Notes: a model not told the origin generated them from the sequence alone. A stretch of 36,971 bases of DNA from Flavobacteriales bacterium (GCA_017987895.1 JAGNSU010000027.1:1-36971), one strand, 5' to 3'; shown: positions 1-10,415, counted from the stretch's first letter. Translations and numbers: made by a program.

Positions 1-1
1 C

Positions 2-2122
2 CCGGATGTCCCAGCTTGGCTCGCTGTAATGGCCGGGGTTGCGTTCGCCTCTGCTTTGGTCGCATTGCCATTCGCCACGCATGCCCGGCGGGAGGTATTC
101 CTCATGGTTCTCCCTGTCATCAACGGGACATTCCTCGTCTTCCTGCTTATCCGTTGGGTATTGAGGCGTAAGGGGTTTAACAGCGCAGAGCTCCCTTTGA
201 TCTTCCGTTCGGTCATCCTGTTCGTTGTCCTTGCCTTCCTGTCGTACATGCCACCGAATGCCCTATATCGTTCTGTGATCATTGCACTGAACCGAGGGAA
301 CGAACGCCTGATCGCGAACATGCGCATGGTCGAGGAATTCGCCGCCTTTCAACTGGCATACGAGCGCGGTGATTGCGCCAAAGCATTGGAACATGCCACT
401 CGATCCAATGAATATGGATTGGTATGGCTATACGGCAAAAGTCCGCCGGAGCCTGCCCCGGGTGCGAACTCCACAACGATCAAGCTCAACGATAGCCTTC
501 TGGTGAAATTGGATCCCATCATGCGGGCGATCCAAGATGAGCACCAACAGGAACTCTGGAAGATCAGTCGCACCTACGACAATCTCTATGTAGCGCACCG
601 TTGCCTTGCGGAAAATGCCACAAGCGCATCCGATCCGCAGCTGGCCTTCGACCACTATCGCCAAGGTGACAGCCTCTTGAACGTCATTAAAGATCGTACA
701 GATGGTTGGGCCGAAGAACGGATCTGGTCATTGAGCAATGTGGCACAGGCTGCCTCCAATATCGGAGAATATGCACTGGCCGATTCCCTTTTCAGTGTCT
801 CCTTGGACGTGTACAAGGAGATCAAAGACAGTGTGGATGCAGATGCAGCGGATATCATCGCTGATTGGGCAAGCTCCCTTTCAGACCGGGAGCAATGGGC
901 ATACTCTAATTTGATGCTCCGAACGTCGATCGGCCTTTCCGAACCTGACGACCCGGATAAAGCCAAGGACACGCGATGGATAAAGCATAGGCTACAACTG
1001 ATCAAAAATCTCATCACCACAGACAGCCTTGCACTGGCTGAACGGACCCTTGAGCCTTGCCTCGGGACCACACACGGCGATAGCACGTTGCAATGCCGAG
1101 TATTGATCGCACAGGGAGCATTGCAGTACAAGCTGAACGCGTTCCGCTCGGCGGATACGACGCTCCGACAAGCAATGACCTGCTTGTCGGCCTTGTCGAA
1201 CAACGATGAAGCAAAGGCCGTTGCCCTTGTCTCTTGGGGCTACGTAAAGACCGCGCTGGCCGACTATGCGGAAGCCCGAAAGCTCGTGGAACAAGGTCAA
1301 GCGTTATTCCCAGCGGCGCGTGGCGGTTCCTTGGCTGGTGGACTTCTCCAACTGAGCGCGCTGATCCATCATTTGCAAGGGCACTACGACAGCGCCATGC
1401 GCGAATACGAGCAAAGCCTGAGCGTCTTAGCGAAAAGTCCTCGCGGTGGTTGGCGCACGCCGGGCGCTTTGGCAGGCTTGGCCGAGGTGCTGCTCGACCT
1501 TGCCGAGCCTGCGAGAGCGAAGATCCTCGCGGACAGTGCGCTGGCGCTTGTGACCGACTCTCTTCCGGACATCCTTCCCGGACAGGCTTCCACATTGAAC
1601 ACCGCGGCGTATGCCGACTACTGCCTGAACGACCTTGCGCGGGCACAAGTGCGCTATGCGATCACGCTGTCAGTCTGTAGCAGGTACAACGCAACGAACA
1701 TCACCACCTACGCCCAGGCCCTGAACGGTATGGGTTTGGTCGCGATGGCACTCTCGAAGACCCAGACCGCCGATTCACTATTGACGCAAGCCTACAATAC
1801 CTCTCTCGCGATACACGGGCGTGAACATCCGACCACGGCGCGGATCCTGATCAATCAGGCCCAGTTGCGCATGCAACAACGGCGCCCTGCGGAAGCGCAA
1901 CAACTTCTGTTGATCGCGCTTCCTATCTCAGAGCACTTCCTCGGGAAGGACCATGATCAACTGGCGGACATCCACGTCGCGCTGGGAGATATCGAACAGG
2001 GTTCTCGCAACAATGCCGCGGCTGAAGCCCACTACCGGGAAGCGTTGCGCATCTACAAGGTTTGCTTCCCAGCGAACCATCCGAAGATCAGTTCGTTGGT
2101 GCGGTCAAGCGGCTTGCAGTAA
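2..2122 (+). CDS. Membrane-anchored TPR-repeat protein (5' end probably outside window)
   Basis: The reading frame is open to the left edge of the window. The first ATG is at 29, but the hydrophobic stretch already begins in the nine codons before it (PDVPAWLAV), so the true start is probably upstream. Counting from the ATG, hydrophobic segments lie near residues 3-17, 23-43 and 57-76. The rest, about residue 100 to 697, is helical with repeated TPR-like units, recognisable by alternating small and aromatic residues (for example YALADSLFSVSLDVYKEI and LADIHVALGDIEQGSRNNAAAEAHY). TPR arrays bind proteins or peptides; an anchored one facing the periplasm or cytoplasm would be a scaffold or sensor. 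No catalytic domain is visible. Base composition is slightly less GC-rich than the housekeeping genes. The specific role is unknown. Confidence 0.7.
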   Translation, partial: PDVPAWLAVMAGVAFASALVALPFATHARREVFLMVLPVINGTFLVFLLIRWVLRRKGFNSAELPLIFRSVILFVVLAFLSYMPPNALYRSVIIALNRGNERLIANMRMVEEFAAFQLAYERGDCAKALEHATRSNEYGLVWLYGKSPPEPAPGANSTTIKLNDSLLVKLDPIMRAIQDEHQQELWKISRTYDNLYVAHRCLAENATSASDPQLAFDHYRQGDSLLNVIKDRTDGWAEERIWSLSNVAQAASNIGEYALADSLFSVSLDVYKEIKDSVDADAADIIADWASSLSDREQWAYSNLMLRTSIGLSEPDDPDKAKDTRWIKHRLQLIKNLITTDSLALAERTLEPCLGTTHGDSTLQCRVLIAQGALQYKLNAFRSADTTLRQAMTCLSALSNNDEAKAVALVSWGYVKTALADYAEARKLVEQGQALFPAARGGSLAGGLLQLSALIHHLQGHYDSAMREYEQSLSVLAKSPRGGWRTPGALAGLAEVLLDLAEPARAKILADSALALVTDSLPDILPGQASTLNTAAYADYCLNDLARAQVRYAITLSVCSRYNATNITTYAQALNGMGLVAMALSKTQTADSLLTQAYNTSLAIHGREHPTTARILINQAQLRMQQRRPAEAQQLLLIALPISEHFLGKDHDQLADIHVALGDIEQGSRNNAAAEAHYREALRIYKVCFPANHPKISSLVRSSGLQ

Positions 2123-2123
2123 T

Positions 2124-2161
2124 ACATCCGCGGCGCGCCGCGAACGAACAGCTCTGGACAA
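2124..2161. repeat. Dispersed hairpin repeat, copy 1
   Basis: Directly after the stop of the TPR gene. It contains a perfect 14-base palindrome (CGCGGCGCGCCGCG) followed by the tail CGAACAGCTCTGGACAA. The same hairpin-plus-tail arrangement recurs at 4206-4244 and, more diverged, at 3328-3360. All three copies are intergenic. It looks like a REP-type interspersed element; it could also act as a terminator for the TPR gene. Confidence 0.65.
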
Positions 2162-2372
2162 CCCTAGGAAATGGCGCAAGTGTTCCCGCGCTCTTGAGTT
2201 CGCGCGGGGTCACCTGCCTGTGATGATCTTGTCGCCATAAGCCCACTCCTGATCTCCTGAAGTCTGCGACTTCGCAACCGCATCTGTTCTGCCAATGATC
2301 GAACCGCCCGATCGACGTGTAGCCTGGATTGGCCAGTTGCACGCCTTCGCCAAGGCTTCGGCGGTCAAAGCA

Positions 2373-2405
2373 AACTGGTCGGAGCAACCTGTTGCTCGAT
2401 CAGTT
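2373..2405. other. Strong hairpin inside the repeat element
   Basis: The left arm 2373-2388 pairs with the right arm 2391-2405 around a two-base loop. There are 15 pairs, with one bulged G (2381) and one G-T wobble. The core is GAGCAAC-CT-GTTGCTC. No T-tract follows on either strand, so it is not an ordinary terminator. Confidence 0.55.
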
Positions 2406-2419
2406 ACAGCACAAGTGAC

Positions 2420-2547
2420 CGGCCTGCCCGCTCCCCTGCTGCCCGCGCCGAACACTTGCGCCATGATGCGGCCTGCCCGCGCACCTGCTGCTCGCGCCGA
2501 ACACTTGCGCCAATAATAGTGGTGCCCGCGCCGAACACTTGCGCCAT
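2420..2547. repeat. Tandem repeat, period 49 bases, 2.6 copies
   Basis: Unit 1 is 2420-2468 and unit 2 is 2469-2517; both begin CGGCCTGCCCG. A shortened third unit ends at 2547. Each contains the identical 20-mer CGCGCCGAACACTTGCGCCA (2444-2463, 2493-2512, 2527-2546). The last copy runs into the right inverted end of the surrounding element. Confidence 0.8.
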
Positions 2548-2574
2548 TTCCGGGGTCTATCATAGATTCAAGCT

Positions 2575-3321
2575 ATGAATGATGGGTACGTAATATGCGA
2601 TACGATGATCTGGTACCGCCTAGAAGGCCTAACGCATGATCCTCGGACAAAGCTGTGCGCGACACTGATCAACCTATTAGAGTTATGCCGTACACCACGG
2701 AATCTGAACCAGATCGACGTCGCTAGGACAGCCTGCCAACAACTTATCCAACGGAACAAAGGAATATGCGTCTATAGCCCTGCAAAGAGCATTGCAGTTG
2801 CGTCCGGCTTTGGTATTGAAGACGGCAACGAAAGCATGATTCGTGATTGCATAACGTTCATCGCTGGTATTGCGGATGGTGACGAGATAGACGCTACAAA
2901 GCGCGAGTTGTTCGAAGCCATGATTACACATGAGAGAAAGCGTACCACGGAACTCGCTGATCAGTACAACAGGCTTGTTGACTCCGTCCGATCCATTGGA
3001 ATAAACAAACGGGATCCCAGGCGCGGACTTGACTTGACCTCGACTAAGATGTACATCACTAAGCTTGCAGGGCTGTCCATTAATGAGGAAGTCAAGCCTG
3101 AGCAGATCAACTGGGCGGAATCCGAACTACTGTTGTATACAATGCACTCACTCCATCTCGACTTCGAAGTGAGTGGCCGGCGTTGGCAACCGAATGACAT
3201 CAATGACCTGTACAACCTTGCCTATGTAGGCAAGAACGACCTGTACTGGACATTGGAGAAGCGATGGATTCGAATCATCACAAATGCTAGAATGGGGCAC
3301 TACCTTTTTTCGCCGGAATAG
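2575..3321 (+). CDS. PIN-like domain protein, putative ribonuclease
   Basis: 248 aa. The layout suggests a PIN fold: an N-terminal strand ending in an acidic residue (VICDTMIWY, Asp9), a second acidic residue in the first helical region (Glu36 in NLLELC), and a C-terminal acidic cluster (Asp208, Asp211, Asp222 in NDINDLYNLAYVGKNDLYW). This follows the usual PIN order, in which three or four carboxylates bind a metal and cleave RNA. The link is by motif order only, so it is remote. At 248 aa it is longer than typical VapC toxins (about 130 aa), and no small antitoxin gene is visible beside it. The region is AT-richer than the core genes. It stands alone on the plus strand between two repeats, which suggests an accessory cassette with a defence or stress role. 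Confidence 0.55.
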   Translation: MNDGYVICDTMIWYRLEGLTHDPRTKLCATLINLLELCRTPRNLNQIDVARTACQQLIQRNKGICVYSPAKSIAVASGFGIEDGNESMIRDCITFIAGIADGDEIDATKRELFEAMITHERKRTTELADQYNRLVDSVRSIGINKRDPRRGLDLTSTKMYITKLAGLSINEEVKPEQINWAESELLLYTMHSLHLDFEVSGRRWQPNDINDLYNLAYVGKNDLYWTLEKRWIRIITNARMGHYLFSPE

Positions 3322-3327
3322 TCAATG

Positions 3328-3360
3328 CATCCCCGGGCAGCCGCGGGCGAACAGATCTGG
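3328..3360. repeat. Dispersed hairpin repeat, copy 2 (diverged)
   Basis: It begins six bases after the stop of the PIN-like gene. It reads CATCCCCGGGCAGCCGCGGG followed by CGAACAGATCTGGA, a diverged version of the units at 2124 and 4206. The internal palindrome is weaker than in the other two copies. Confidence 0.55.
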
Positions 3361-3396
3361 AAAGCGCGGACGAACGGCGAGGACACTAGTGGTGAT

Positions 3397-4080
3397 TCAC
3401 TCCAGCGGCTTCGTGAGATCCTTGACCGCTTTAGCCTTCGTGAAGGCATCTTCCCACGGCCCCTTTACTTCTCTACCCACATCGTATGGTGGACTCAGCA
3501 TGGCAAGTGCCTTTGAGTATATCTCAGCATCGATCACTTCCTTCCCCTTGATCCGTTCGGCTAGGAGCATTGCATCGTATCGCGAGCTATAGAAATCAGA
3601 CATCTTCAGGTGGTACCTATACAGGCGGAGAAGGACCTGAACTATGTAGATGAGCAGCACGATCATCCCGATGCGAGGAATGCTTTCAAGCATGAAAAGA
3701 TGCCAATCCATCGTTGCCCTGGTAGTGACCGAGCTCATGGCGATGTAGAGCAGATAGATCCCGATCACTAGTGTTAGGATACAAACCAAGAGCAGGCCAT
3801 AGGCGCTCCGACGATGTTGCCCGGATCGCCCCAAGCAAGTGATGAAGATCAGGTTCTCATCCCTGCTAAGAATTTCGATCACCCTTTGCCTGGGACTTTT
3901 GACACCCAATTCCTCGCGACCTTGACCGTGCGCCTTCTTTCGCGGTTCATCGCCTAAGCCGGCGCTTGTCAATATGCTCCGTCTAGCTTGATTGTATTTG
4001 AAGATGAGATATACCACCACTAAGGACCCAGACACTATTCCGATCACTCCGAGCAGTATGTCCGACGCTACTTCATTCAT
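3397..4080 (-). CDS. Unknown membrane protein with three predicted transmembrane segments
   Basis: 227 aa. Hydrophobic segments lie near residues 8-27, 94-115 and 136-153. A basic, hydrophilic stretch (about 30-90) separates the first two, and a charged C-terminal tail of about 70 residues follows the third. No domain is recognised. It lies on the minus strand, convergent with the first PIN-like gene and in the same direction as, and downstream of, the second. Hairpin repeats lie on both sides. Membrane partners are common in nuclease-based defence modules, but nothing in the sequence proves a link to its neighbours. Confidence 0.55.
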   Translation of the reverse strand: MNEVASDILLGVIGIVSGSLVVVYLIFKYNQARRSILTSAGLGDEPRKKAHGQGREELGVKSPRQRVIEILSRDENLIFITCLGRSGQHRRSAYGLLLVCILTLVIGIYLLYIAMSSVTTRATMDWHLFMLESIPRIGMIVLLIYIVQVLLRLYRYHLKMSDFYSSRYDAMLLAERIKGKEVIDAEIYSKALAMLSPPYDVGREVKGPWEDAFTKAKAVKDLTKPLE

Positions 4081-4205
4081 GGTCGTCGAGGTATAGAACC
4101 AATGTAGTCATATCGCCGAGCATGTGACATGGTTCTCTGTCGCGGGGGAGGACAGCCTTCCTCCACCCGATCGTTGGTCCGCGGCTGGGTTGCGAATCGG
4201 TTGTC

Positions 4206-4244
4206 ACATCCGCGGCGCAGCCGCGGACGAACAGCTCTGGACAA
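4206..4244. repeat. Dispersed hairpin repeat, copy 3
   Basis: It contains an 8-base perfect stem with a 3-base loop (TCCGCGGC-GCA-GCCGCGGA) followed by CGAACAGCTCTGGACAAG. The tail matches copy 1 at 2124-2161 over at least 16 bases. It lies between the second PIN-like gene and the membrane protein. The rest of the gap 4081-4264 shows no gene I can support. Confidence 0.65.
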
Positions 4245-4264
4245 GCGCCGACGCACCATGAAGA

Positions 4265-5641
4265 CTATGAAGCAATGCCCAAGTGAACACGTCCCGTAGA
4301 ATGAGTTACATAAAGGGCAATTCGCGAGTGCCCAATATCCCAAACACGTCCTTTCCACTCACCAAGTCGCAGCTCCTCGATATCTGTGTCGGTGAAAAGT
4401 CCTCGTGATGATCCATCTAAGCCAAACAGACCGACCAGCCTGTTCACCAGTACAGCGTGTTCGGCGTACATGGTGAACGATGCCCATGAACGGTCGGTCT
4501 TAGATAGCGTGAGCACGGACATGTCCTTCTCACTAATCTGCTGTAGTTCGTTGAAGTAATCGAGGTAGGTGGTTGTAACATGGAAGCTCGAGTACGTTCG
4601 CCAAGGGAACCTGATGCCTGGTTCAGAAGTCACAAGAGCACCCGCCAAGTCATGGAGTATTGTCTTGAGCAAAGAAGAAGCCGTTCGCTCATCGGTTTGG
4701 TCTTGGTACCTCAGTCGGATGAGCAATTGATCCAACGTCAATGCGACAGCACTCGTTTCGAACATGCCGTACACCATGTTCGCTTTGACCACAAAGCCCG
4801 CGTCATTCGATATGACATAGTCGCAGTGCCCTCCAAAGAATGCGTGGTCGGCATCTGTATGGGTGTTCGGGAACACAGCCTTCTTGTTCTTCTCCTCATC
4901 AAGTCTGAACAAGTTCAGCATGAGAAAAGCTGAGAACACGTATTCGTACAATGCAGGTGTCTTGTTCTTGTTGGCCGCTTCAACGCCCTTCCTTACAAGG
5001 TCCCGCAACGAGCATTGATTGCCCAGGCCATCGTTCATCTGAATGTCCTTGTTCACGTCCTTGAAGTCCACCTGGTGTAAAGCATCGCTAAACGTGCCAC
5101 GAATGCCTCGATAGTAGGTCTTGTCCTTCACGAGATCTCGCAGGAAAGCGGAAGACAGGTCCAGCCACTCGCCGAGCGTGTACACATCCTTCGGGTGAGG
5201 TATCAGACGCAGCCAGAACTCGCGCTGCTCTTCATCCATTGCAGCGATGTTTGAGGCTAGGTTCAGCGGCAACACAAGCTCTCTCAGCATGGAGAACAAC
5301 TGCCCAAACAAGCCATCCATCCCTGCGCCCGACAGAAGGTCACCGATTCCACTCAAGTCCTGAAACTGCCGACTCCTGAACGCCTCAGTTGGAGTAGCCA
5401 TGAAGATGTTGCAGCGCTTTTCGTTCGTAGCATGTACGAGATAGTTACCATCGACCAAGTGATGCATGAACTCTAAATCCGCATACTTCAAATCGGTCGC
5501 ATCTCGATGCAAGTCGTCAAGGTGCGCATCGGAGAAAAGAAAGACATGGTACTTCTTCTGTTCAATGAGATAGTCCAAGTCAGCCTTCCGACTCGGGTCA
5601 CGCAGAGCCGCGAAGACATTGATATCCATGTATATGCGCAT
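4265..5641 (-). CDS. Large PIN-like domain protein, putative nuclease
   Basis: 458 aa. The N-terminus is PIN-like: a short hydrophobic strand ending in an aspartate (MRIYMDINVFAALRD, Asp6), then a second strand and acidic residues (FLFSDAHLDDLHRD, Asp38, Asp42/43). The remaining acidic residues come much later, in TDADHAFFGGHCDYVISNDAGF (Asp263, Asp265, Asp280), so about 220 helical residues are inserted in the middle of the fold. The DxD plus ISND pattern matches the final strand of PIN nucleases. The last 150 residues have no recognised domain. Length and insertion set it apart from VapC-type toxins. It is a second, unrelated-looking PIN-type protein within 3 kb of the first. Function is unknown; a role in defence is inference. 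Confidence 0.55.
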   Translation of the reverse strand: MRIYMDINVFAALRDPSRKADLDYLIEQKKYHVFLFSDAHLDDLHRDATDLKYADLEFMHHLVDGNYLVHATNEKRCNIFMATPTEAFRSRQFQDLSGIGDLLSGAGMDGLFGQLFSMLRELVLPLNLASNIAAMDEEQREFWLRLIPHPKDVYTLGEWLDLSSAFLRDLVKDKTYYRGIRGTFSDALHQVDFKDVNKDIQMNDGLGNQCSLRDLVRKGVEAANKNKTPALYEYVFSAFLMLNLFRLDEEKNKKAVFPNTHTDADHAFFGGHCDYVISNDAGFVVKANMVYGMFETSAVALTLDQLLIRLRYQDQTDERTASSLLKTILHDLAGALVTSEPGIRFPWRTYSSFHVTTTYLDYFNELQQISEKDMSVLTLSKTDRSWASFTMYAEHAVLVNRLVGLFGLDGSSRGLFTDTDIEELRLGEWKGRVWDIGHSRIALYVTHSTGRVHLGIAS

Positions 5642-5778
5642 GGCACAAAAGTCTCAACCGTTTCGCAGAGTTACCCGAGATGCTCGCGAAGCGATTGCAG
5701 CGGAAATCTCGCAGCTAGGAGAGAACGGTCTTGAAGCGGAAAGTGCGACGGCGAGCCTTCGGGCCGGTACGTCCAATC

Positions 5779-6288
5779 TTAATCCCCACCCTGCTCCCAC
5801 CGGTACGCCTTCCCATCCCAGTAGATCAAGCCACTGGCGCTCTCAGCCTTCTCTACATGGAGCGCAACGCCCGGGACCTTGCCATGCTGGCCTTTGAACA
5901 GGTCAGCGCCTTTGCCCACCGGTTCCACCCGCCAAACGTCCATCCATTCAAAGTCGCTTCCGCCGTTGCCGAAGGTGATCCCTGCGCCTAGAACGGCATG
6001 GCCCGCGTGCCCGCCGTGCAGGATCAAAATCCCCTTCTGCTTGGTGCGCCGGTCCGCGATGGCCATGGCCACATCGGGCGCGCTGTCGCCATTGAAGTCG
6101 GCCTCCAGGTAGAAGGGGTTGATGTGGTCGGACCAGTCGTAGAGCGAGTCCAGCTTCATCGTCGTGAACTCGGACAGCGCCCAACTGGGCTGGCGCACCC
6201 CGAGCAGCCAATGTTGGTAGGTTGGGTCTTGGGCGGTGCCAGTGCCTATTCCCAGAGCGGACAGTGCGATGATCGTGGCGGAACGCAT
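5779..6288 (-). CDS. Secreted protein with one FG-GAP/VCBS-like calcium motif
   Basis: 169 aa from the ATG at 6288. The first residues, MRSATIIALSALGIGTGTAQ, form a plausible Sec signal peptide. A TTG at 6315 would lengthen the protein by nine residues and overlap the upstream stop, but it would place extra charged residues ahead of the signal. The mature protein contains EADFNGDSAPDVAMAIADR, an Asp-rich loop like the D-x-N-G-D-x-x-x-D motif of FG-GAP/VCBS beta-propeller repeats, but only one copy, so it is not a full propeller. It lies 23 bases after the lipoprotein gene and is probably cotranscribed with it. Function is unknown. Confidence 0.6.
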   Translation of the reverse strand: MRSATIIALSALGIGTGTAQDPTYQHWLLGVRQPSWALSEFTTMKLDSLYDWSDHINPFYLEADFNGDSAPDVAMAIADRRTKQKGILILHGGHAGHAVLGAGITFGNGGSDFEWMDVWRVEPVGKGADLFKGQHGKVPGVALHVEKAESASGLIYWDGKAYRWEQGGD

Positions 6289-6311
6289 TGCGCTAACTGA
6301 CCGTTGGTGCC

Positions 6312-6794
6312 TCAATCCTCGTGATCAAAGTGCAGCCTCCCATCCATGACCAAAAAAGTCCAGACCGGCGGATCGTAGACATCGAGGGTGCCTTCTGTCA
6401 TTCCAGGGCATGAGTCATGGAACATGCTCAGGCCTGCCACTATTGACAGGGAACAAGATCCGTCCAAGTCCAGAAATACCGGCTTGTCATCAACGCGCAC
6501 GTACGGTCTGTGCATGCACAGTGAGCGCGTGAAGTAAGAGGCCACGTAAACCGTGCAGTCTGTCGCTGTATCCGCAGTCGTAATGACGATCGAAAGTGTC
6601 GTGTCCTCCGCCAGGAACTTTCCACGATAGTCACGCACGACATCTACCATAAGATCTCCAGGATGCGCACCATCTGGAGCAGCAGTGCTATCAGCGTTCT
6701 CGGTACCCGATGTACGACCCGTACACGAGACACACAGCCAAAGGAGCTGCAAGAGCCCCACGACCGCCGAACCGGACCATCGCGTCTTACTCAT
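6312..6794 (-). CDS. Small lipoprotein of unknown function
   Basis: 160 aa from the ATG at 6794. The start MSKTRWSGSAVVGLLQLLWL leads into CVSC, a plausible lipobox (lipidated Cys at about residue 25), so export and lipidation are likely. A longer frame upstream exists but would run through the carB relic. The start codon overlaps the stop of that relic as ATGA, the same junction that joins carB to the Imm40-like gene. This suggests the lipoprotein once followed a functional carB directly. No known domain is visible in the mature part. Confidence 0.6.
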   Translation of the reverse strand: MSKTRWSGSAVVGLLQLLWLCVSCTGRTSGTENADSTAAPDGAHPGDLMVDVVRDYRGKFLAEDTTLSIVITTADTATDCTVYVASYFTRSLCMHRPYVRVDDKPVFLDLDGSCSLSIVAGLSMFHDSCPGMTEGTLDVYDPPVWTFLVMDGRLHFDHED

Positions 6795-6943
6795 CGGTTG
6801 AGGTACATACTCCGCTCCCCATAAACCTGCCTCTGCCACGGCCCGCAGAGCCGGGCCTCGCAGTGACAGAACCCCGCATCAAGCGCGGGGCAGGCTCCTC
6901 CTTCAGGTCCTGGATAGTAGATCGCTTCGCCGGTGCGATTCAT
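6791..6943 (-). pseudogene. Relic of a second carB 3' end, interrupted by a palindromic repeat
   Basis: Read on the minus strand this is an open frame of 50 codons. It begins MNRTGEAIYY and ends QVYGERSMYLNR. The functional carB ends MKSTGEAIYF ... QVYGERSMYLSR, so both ends of the last 32 codons of carB are present. The middle (about KDLKDPFF) is replaced by palindromic repeat sequence. In the final 13 codons of the match, four changes are synonymous (Val, Arg, Ser, Leu codons) and one is not (Ser to Asn). The stop overlaps the ATG of the lipoprotein gene. The frame begins eight bases beyond the stop of the Imm40-like gene. Confidence 0.75.
6832..6898. repeat. REP-like palindromic element inserted in the carB relic
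   Basis: About 66 bases with no match in functional carB. Two hairpins are visible: GGCCCG/CGGGCC (6840-6845 with 6852-6857) and CCCCGC/GCGGGG (6872-6877 with 6885-6890). On the minus strand it includes TGTCACTGCGAGGCCCGGC, which resembles the TCACTGCGAGG-type interspersed palindromes common in Bacteroidota (family recalled from general knowledge, not searched). It leaves the relic's reading frame open. Confidence 0.6.
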
Positions 6944-6950
6944 CCTTCAA

Positions 6951-7297
6951 TCAGCTTTCGTTCACAACGAGCGTGAACAAATGACTCGAGATGGGGTAAT
7001 CCCGGATGTATGCCCGCGCTTTCTCATTCGCGCGGATCCTATATGCCTCATCAGTCTCGTCGAGTCGACGGTCACAGTACCAGTTTTCATAGGTATGTGC
7101 GATCCGCCCCTCCTTGTCTTCAAACACATCTCCTCCGAGAATGGCGACGTTCATTGCATCAAACTCGCTGATGATCACCAGCGCTTGATCCCGCGTCAGT
7201 GCCCAATCGTTCACTCCTATGGAACTTAATGTGCGTCCTTCACGGCTCAGCAGTTCGATGACGCTGTTTCTGATCGATCCAGGGACGTCCGAATTCC

Positions 7298-7301
<4 letters not shown>
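6951..7301 (-). CDS. Imm40-like immunity protein (orphan)
   Basis: 116 aa. The pattern WALTRDQALVII ... VAILGGDVFE ... YENWYC ... EKARAYIRDYP resembles the Imm40 family of immunity proteins from polymorphic toxin systems, with its conserved GGD and Trp residues. Immunity proteins of this kind bind and neutralise a cognate toxin in the cytoplasm. No toxin gene is visible in the window, so it would be an orphan. Its ATG overlaps the carB stop (ATGA), giving translational coupling to a strongly expressed housekeeping gene. A relic of a second carB end lies immediately downstream. The family assignment is from recalled sequence pattern; an unrelated small protein with a similar motif remains possible. 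Confidence 0.55.
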
Positions 7302-10108
<2,807 letters not shown>

Positions 10109-10129
10109 GTCCGGTTGTTAACCGGAGCG

Positions 10130-10137
10130 CGAAGGTA
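10130..10137 (-). promoter_or_regulatory. Possible -7 element for carB
   Basis: On the minus strand this reads TACCTTCG, one mismatch from the Bacteroidota -7 consensus TAnnTTTG, and lies 22 bases before the carB ATG. No good TTG is seen at the expected -33 position. Confidence 0.3.
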
Positions 10138-10195
10138 ACCGGGGCGGAACGCGGGGATGTTGGATGTGGATAACGTCTTACAACACACCCCACCG

Positions 10196-10415
10196 TCATC
10201 CCGGAGCAAGGGTGGTGCGCAGCACCGGGGCCCCTTGCATCCGGGATCTCGAACGTGGATCTTGTTCGAGATCCCGGATGCGTGGGACCCTCCCGCTATC
10301 GCGGGACCCCACGCTCCGGGATGACGCTACGTGGTTGGCCCCGATCCTTGTTGCGTGTCCACACTCCGGGATGACTCCCTGGTTGACCCCGACCTTTGCG
10401 GCGTGTCCGCGCTCC
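10196..10415. repeat. Cluster of nested palindromes and a direct repeat
   Basis: This fills the gap between carB and the hydrolase. A perfect 14-base stem, CCGGGATCTCGAAC (10241-10254) with its complement at 10264-10277, encloses a 9-base loop. A second hairpin with stem CCCGC-TATC-GCGGG sits inside a larger GCGTGGG/CCCACGC stem (about 10280-10314). The motif GTCATCCCGG opens the block and CCGGGATGAC recurs, typical of interspersed palindromes. An imperfect direct repeat of 48-base period follows (10333 and 10381). The second unit runs into the hydrolase start. Confidence 0.7.

Larger units (their letters stand above)
2167..2551. repeat. Non-coding repeat element with 19-base inverted ends
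   Basis: This covers most of the 452-base gap between the TPR gene and the first PIN-like gene. The ends are perfect 19-base inverted repeats: 2167-2185 (GGAAATGGCGCAAGTGTTC) and its reverse complement at 2533-2551. Inside are a long hairpin (2373-2405) and a tandem repeat of period 49 (2420-2547). Short open frames cross it on both strands, but they consist of repeat sequence and look like no protein. No target-site duplication is visible outside the inverted ends. It may be a MITE-like non-autonomous element or a structured RNA locus. Confidence 0.55.

Noticed and set aside
2420..2551. CRISPR array
   Set aside because: Only three repeat copies, uneven spacing (49 and 34 bases between starts), spacers that are themselves repeated, and no cas genes.
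2210..2563. 117-codon minus-strand and 73-codon plus-strand frames in the repeat element
   Set aside because: Their translations consist of the 49-base tandem unit and hairpin arms, with no conserved protein features.
4077..4358. 93-codon minus-strand frame between the membrane protein and the second PIN-like gene
   Set aside because: It overlaps the end of the PIN-like gene in another frame and contains the hairpin repeat; no domain is seen.
10331..10402. Upstream GTG start for the hydrolase
   Set aside because: The added 24 residues come from the intergenic direct repeat and are not hydrolase-like.
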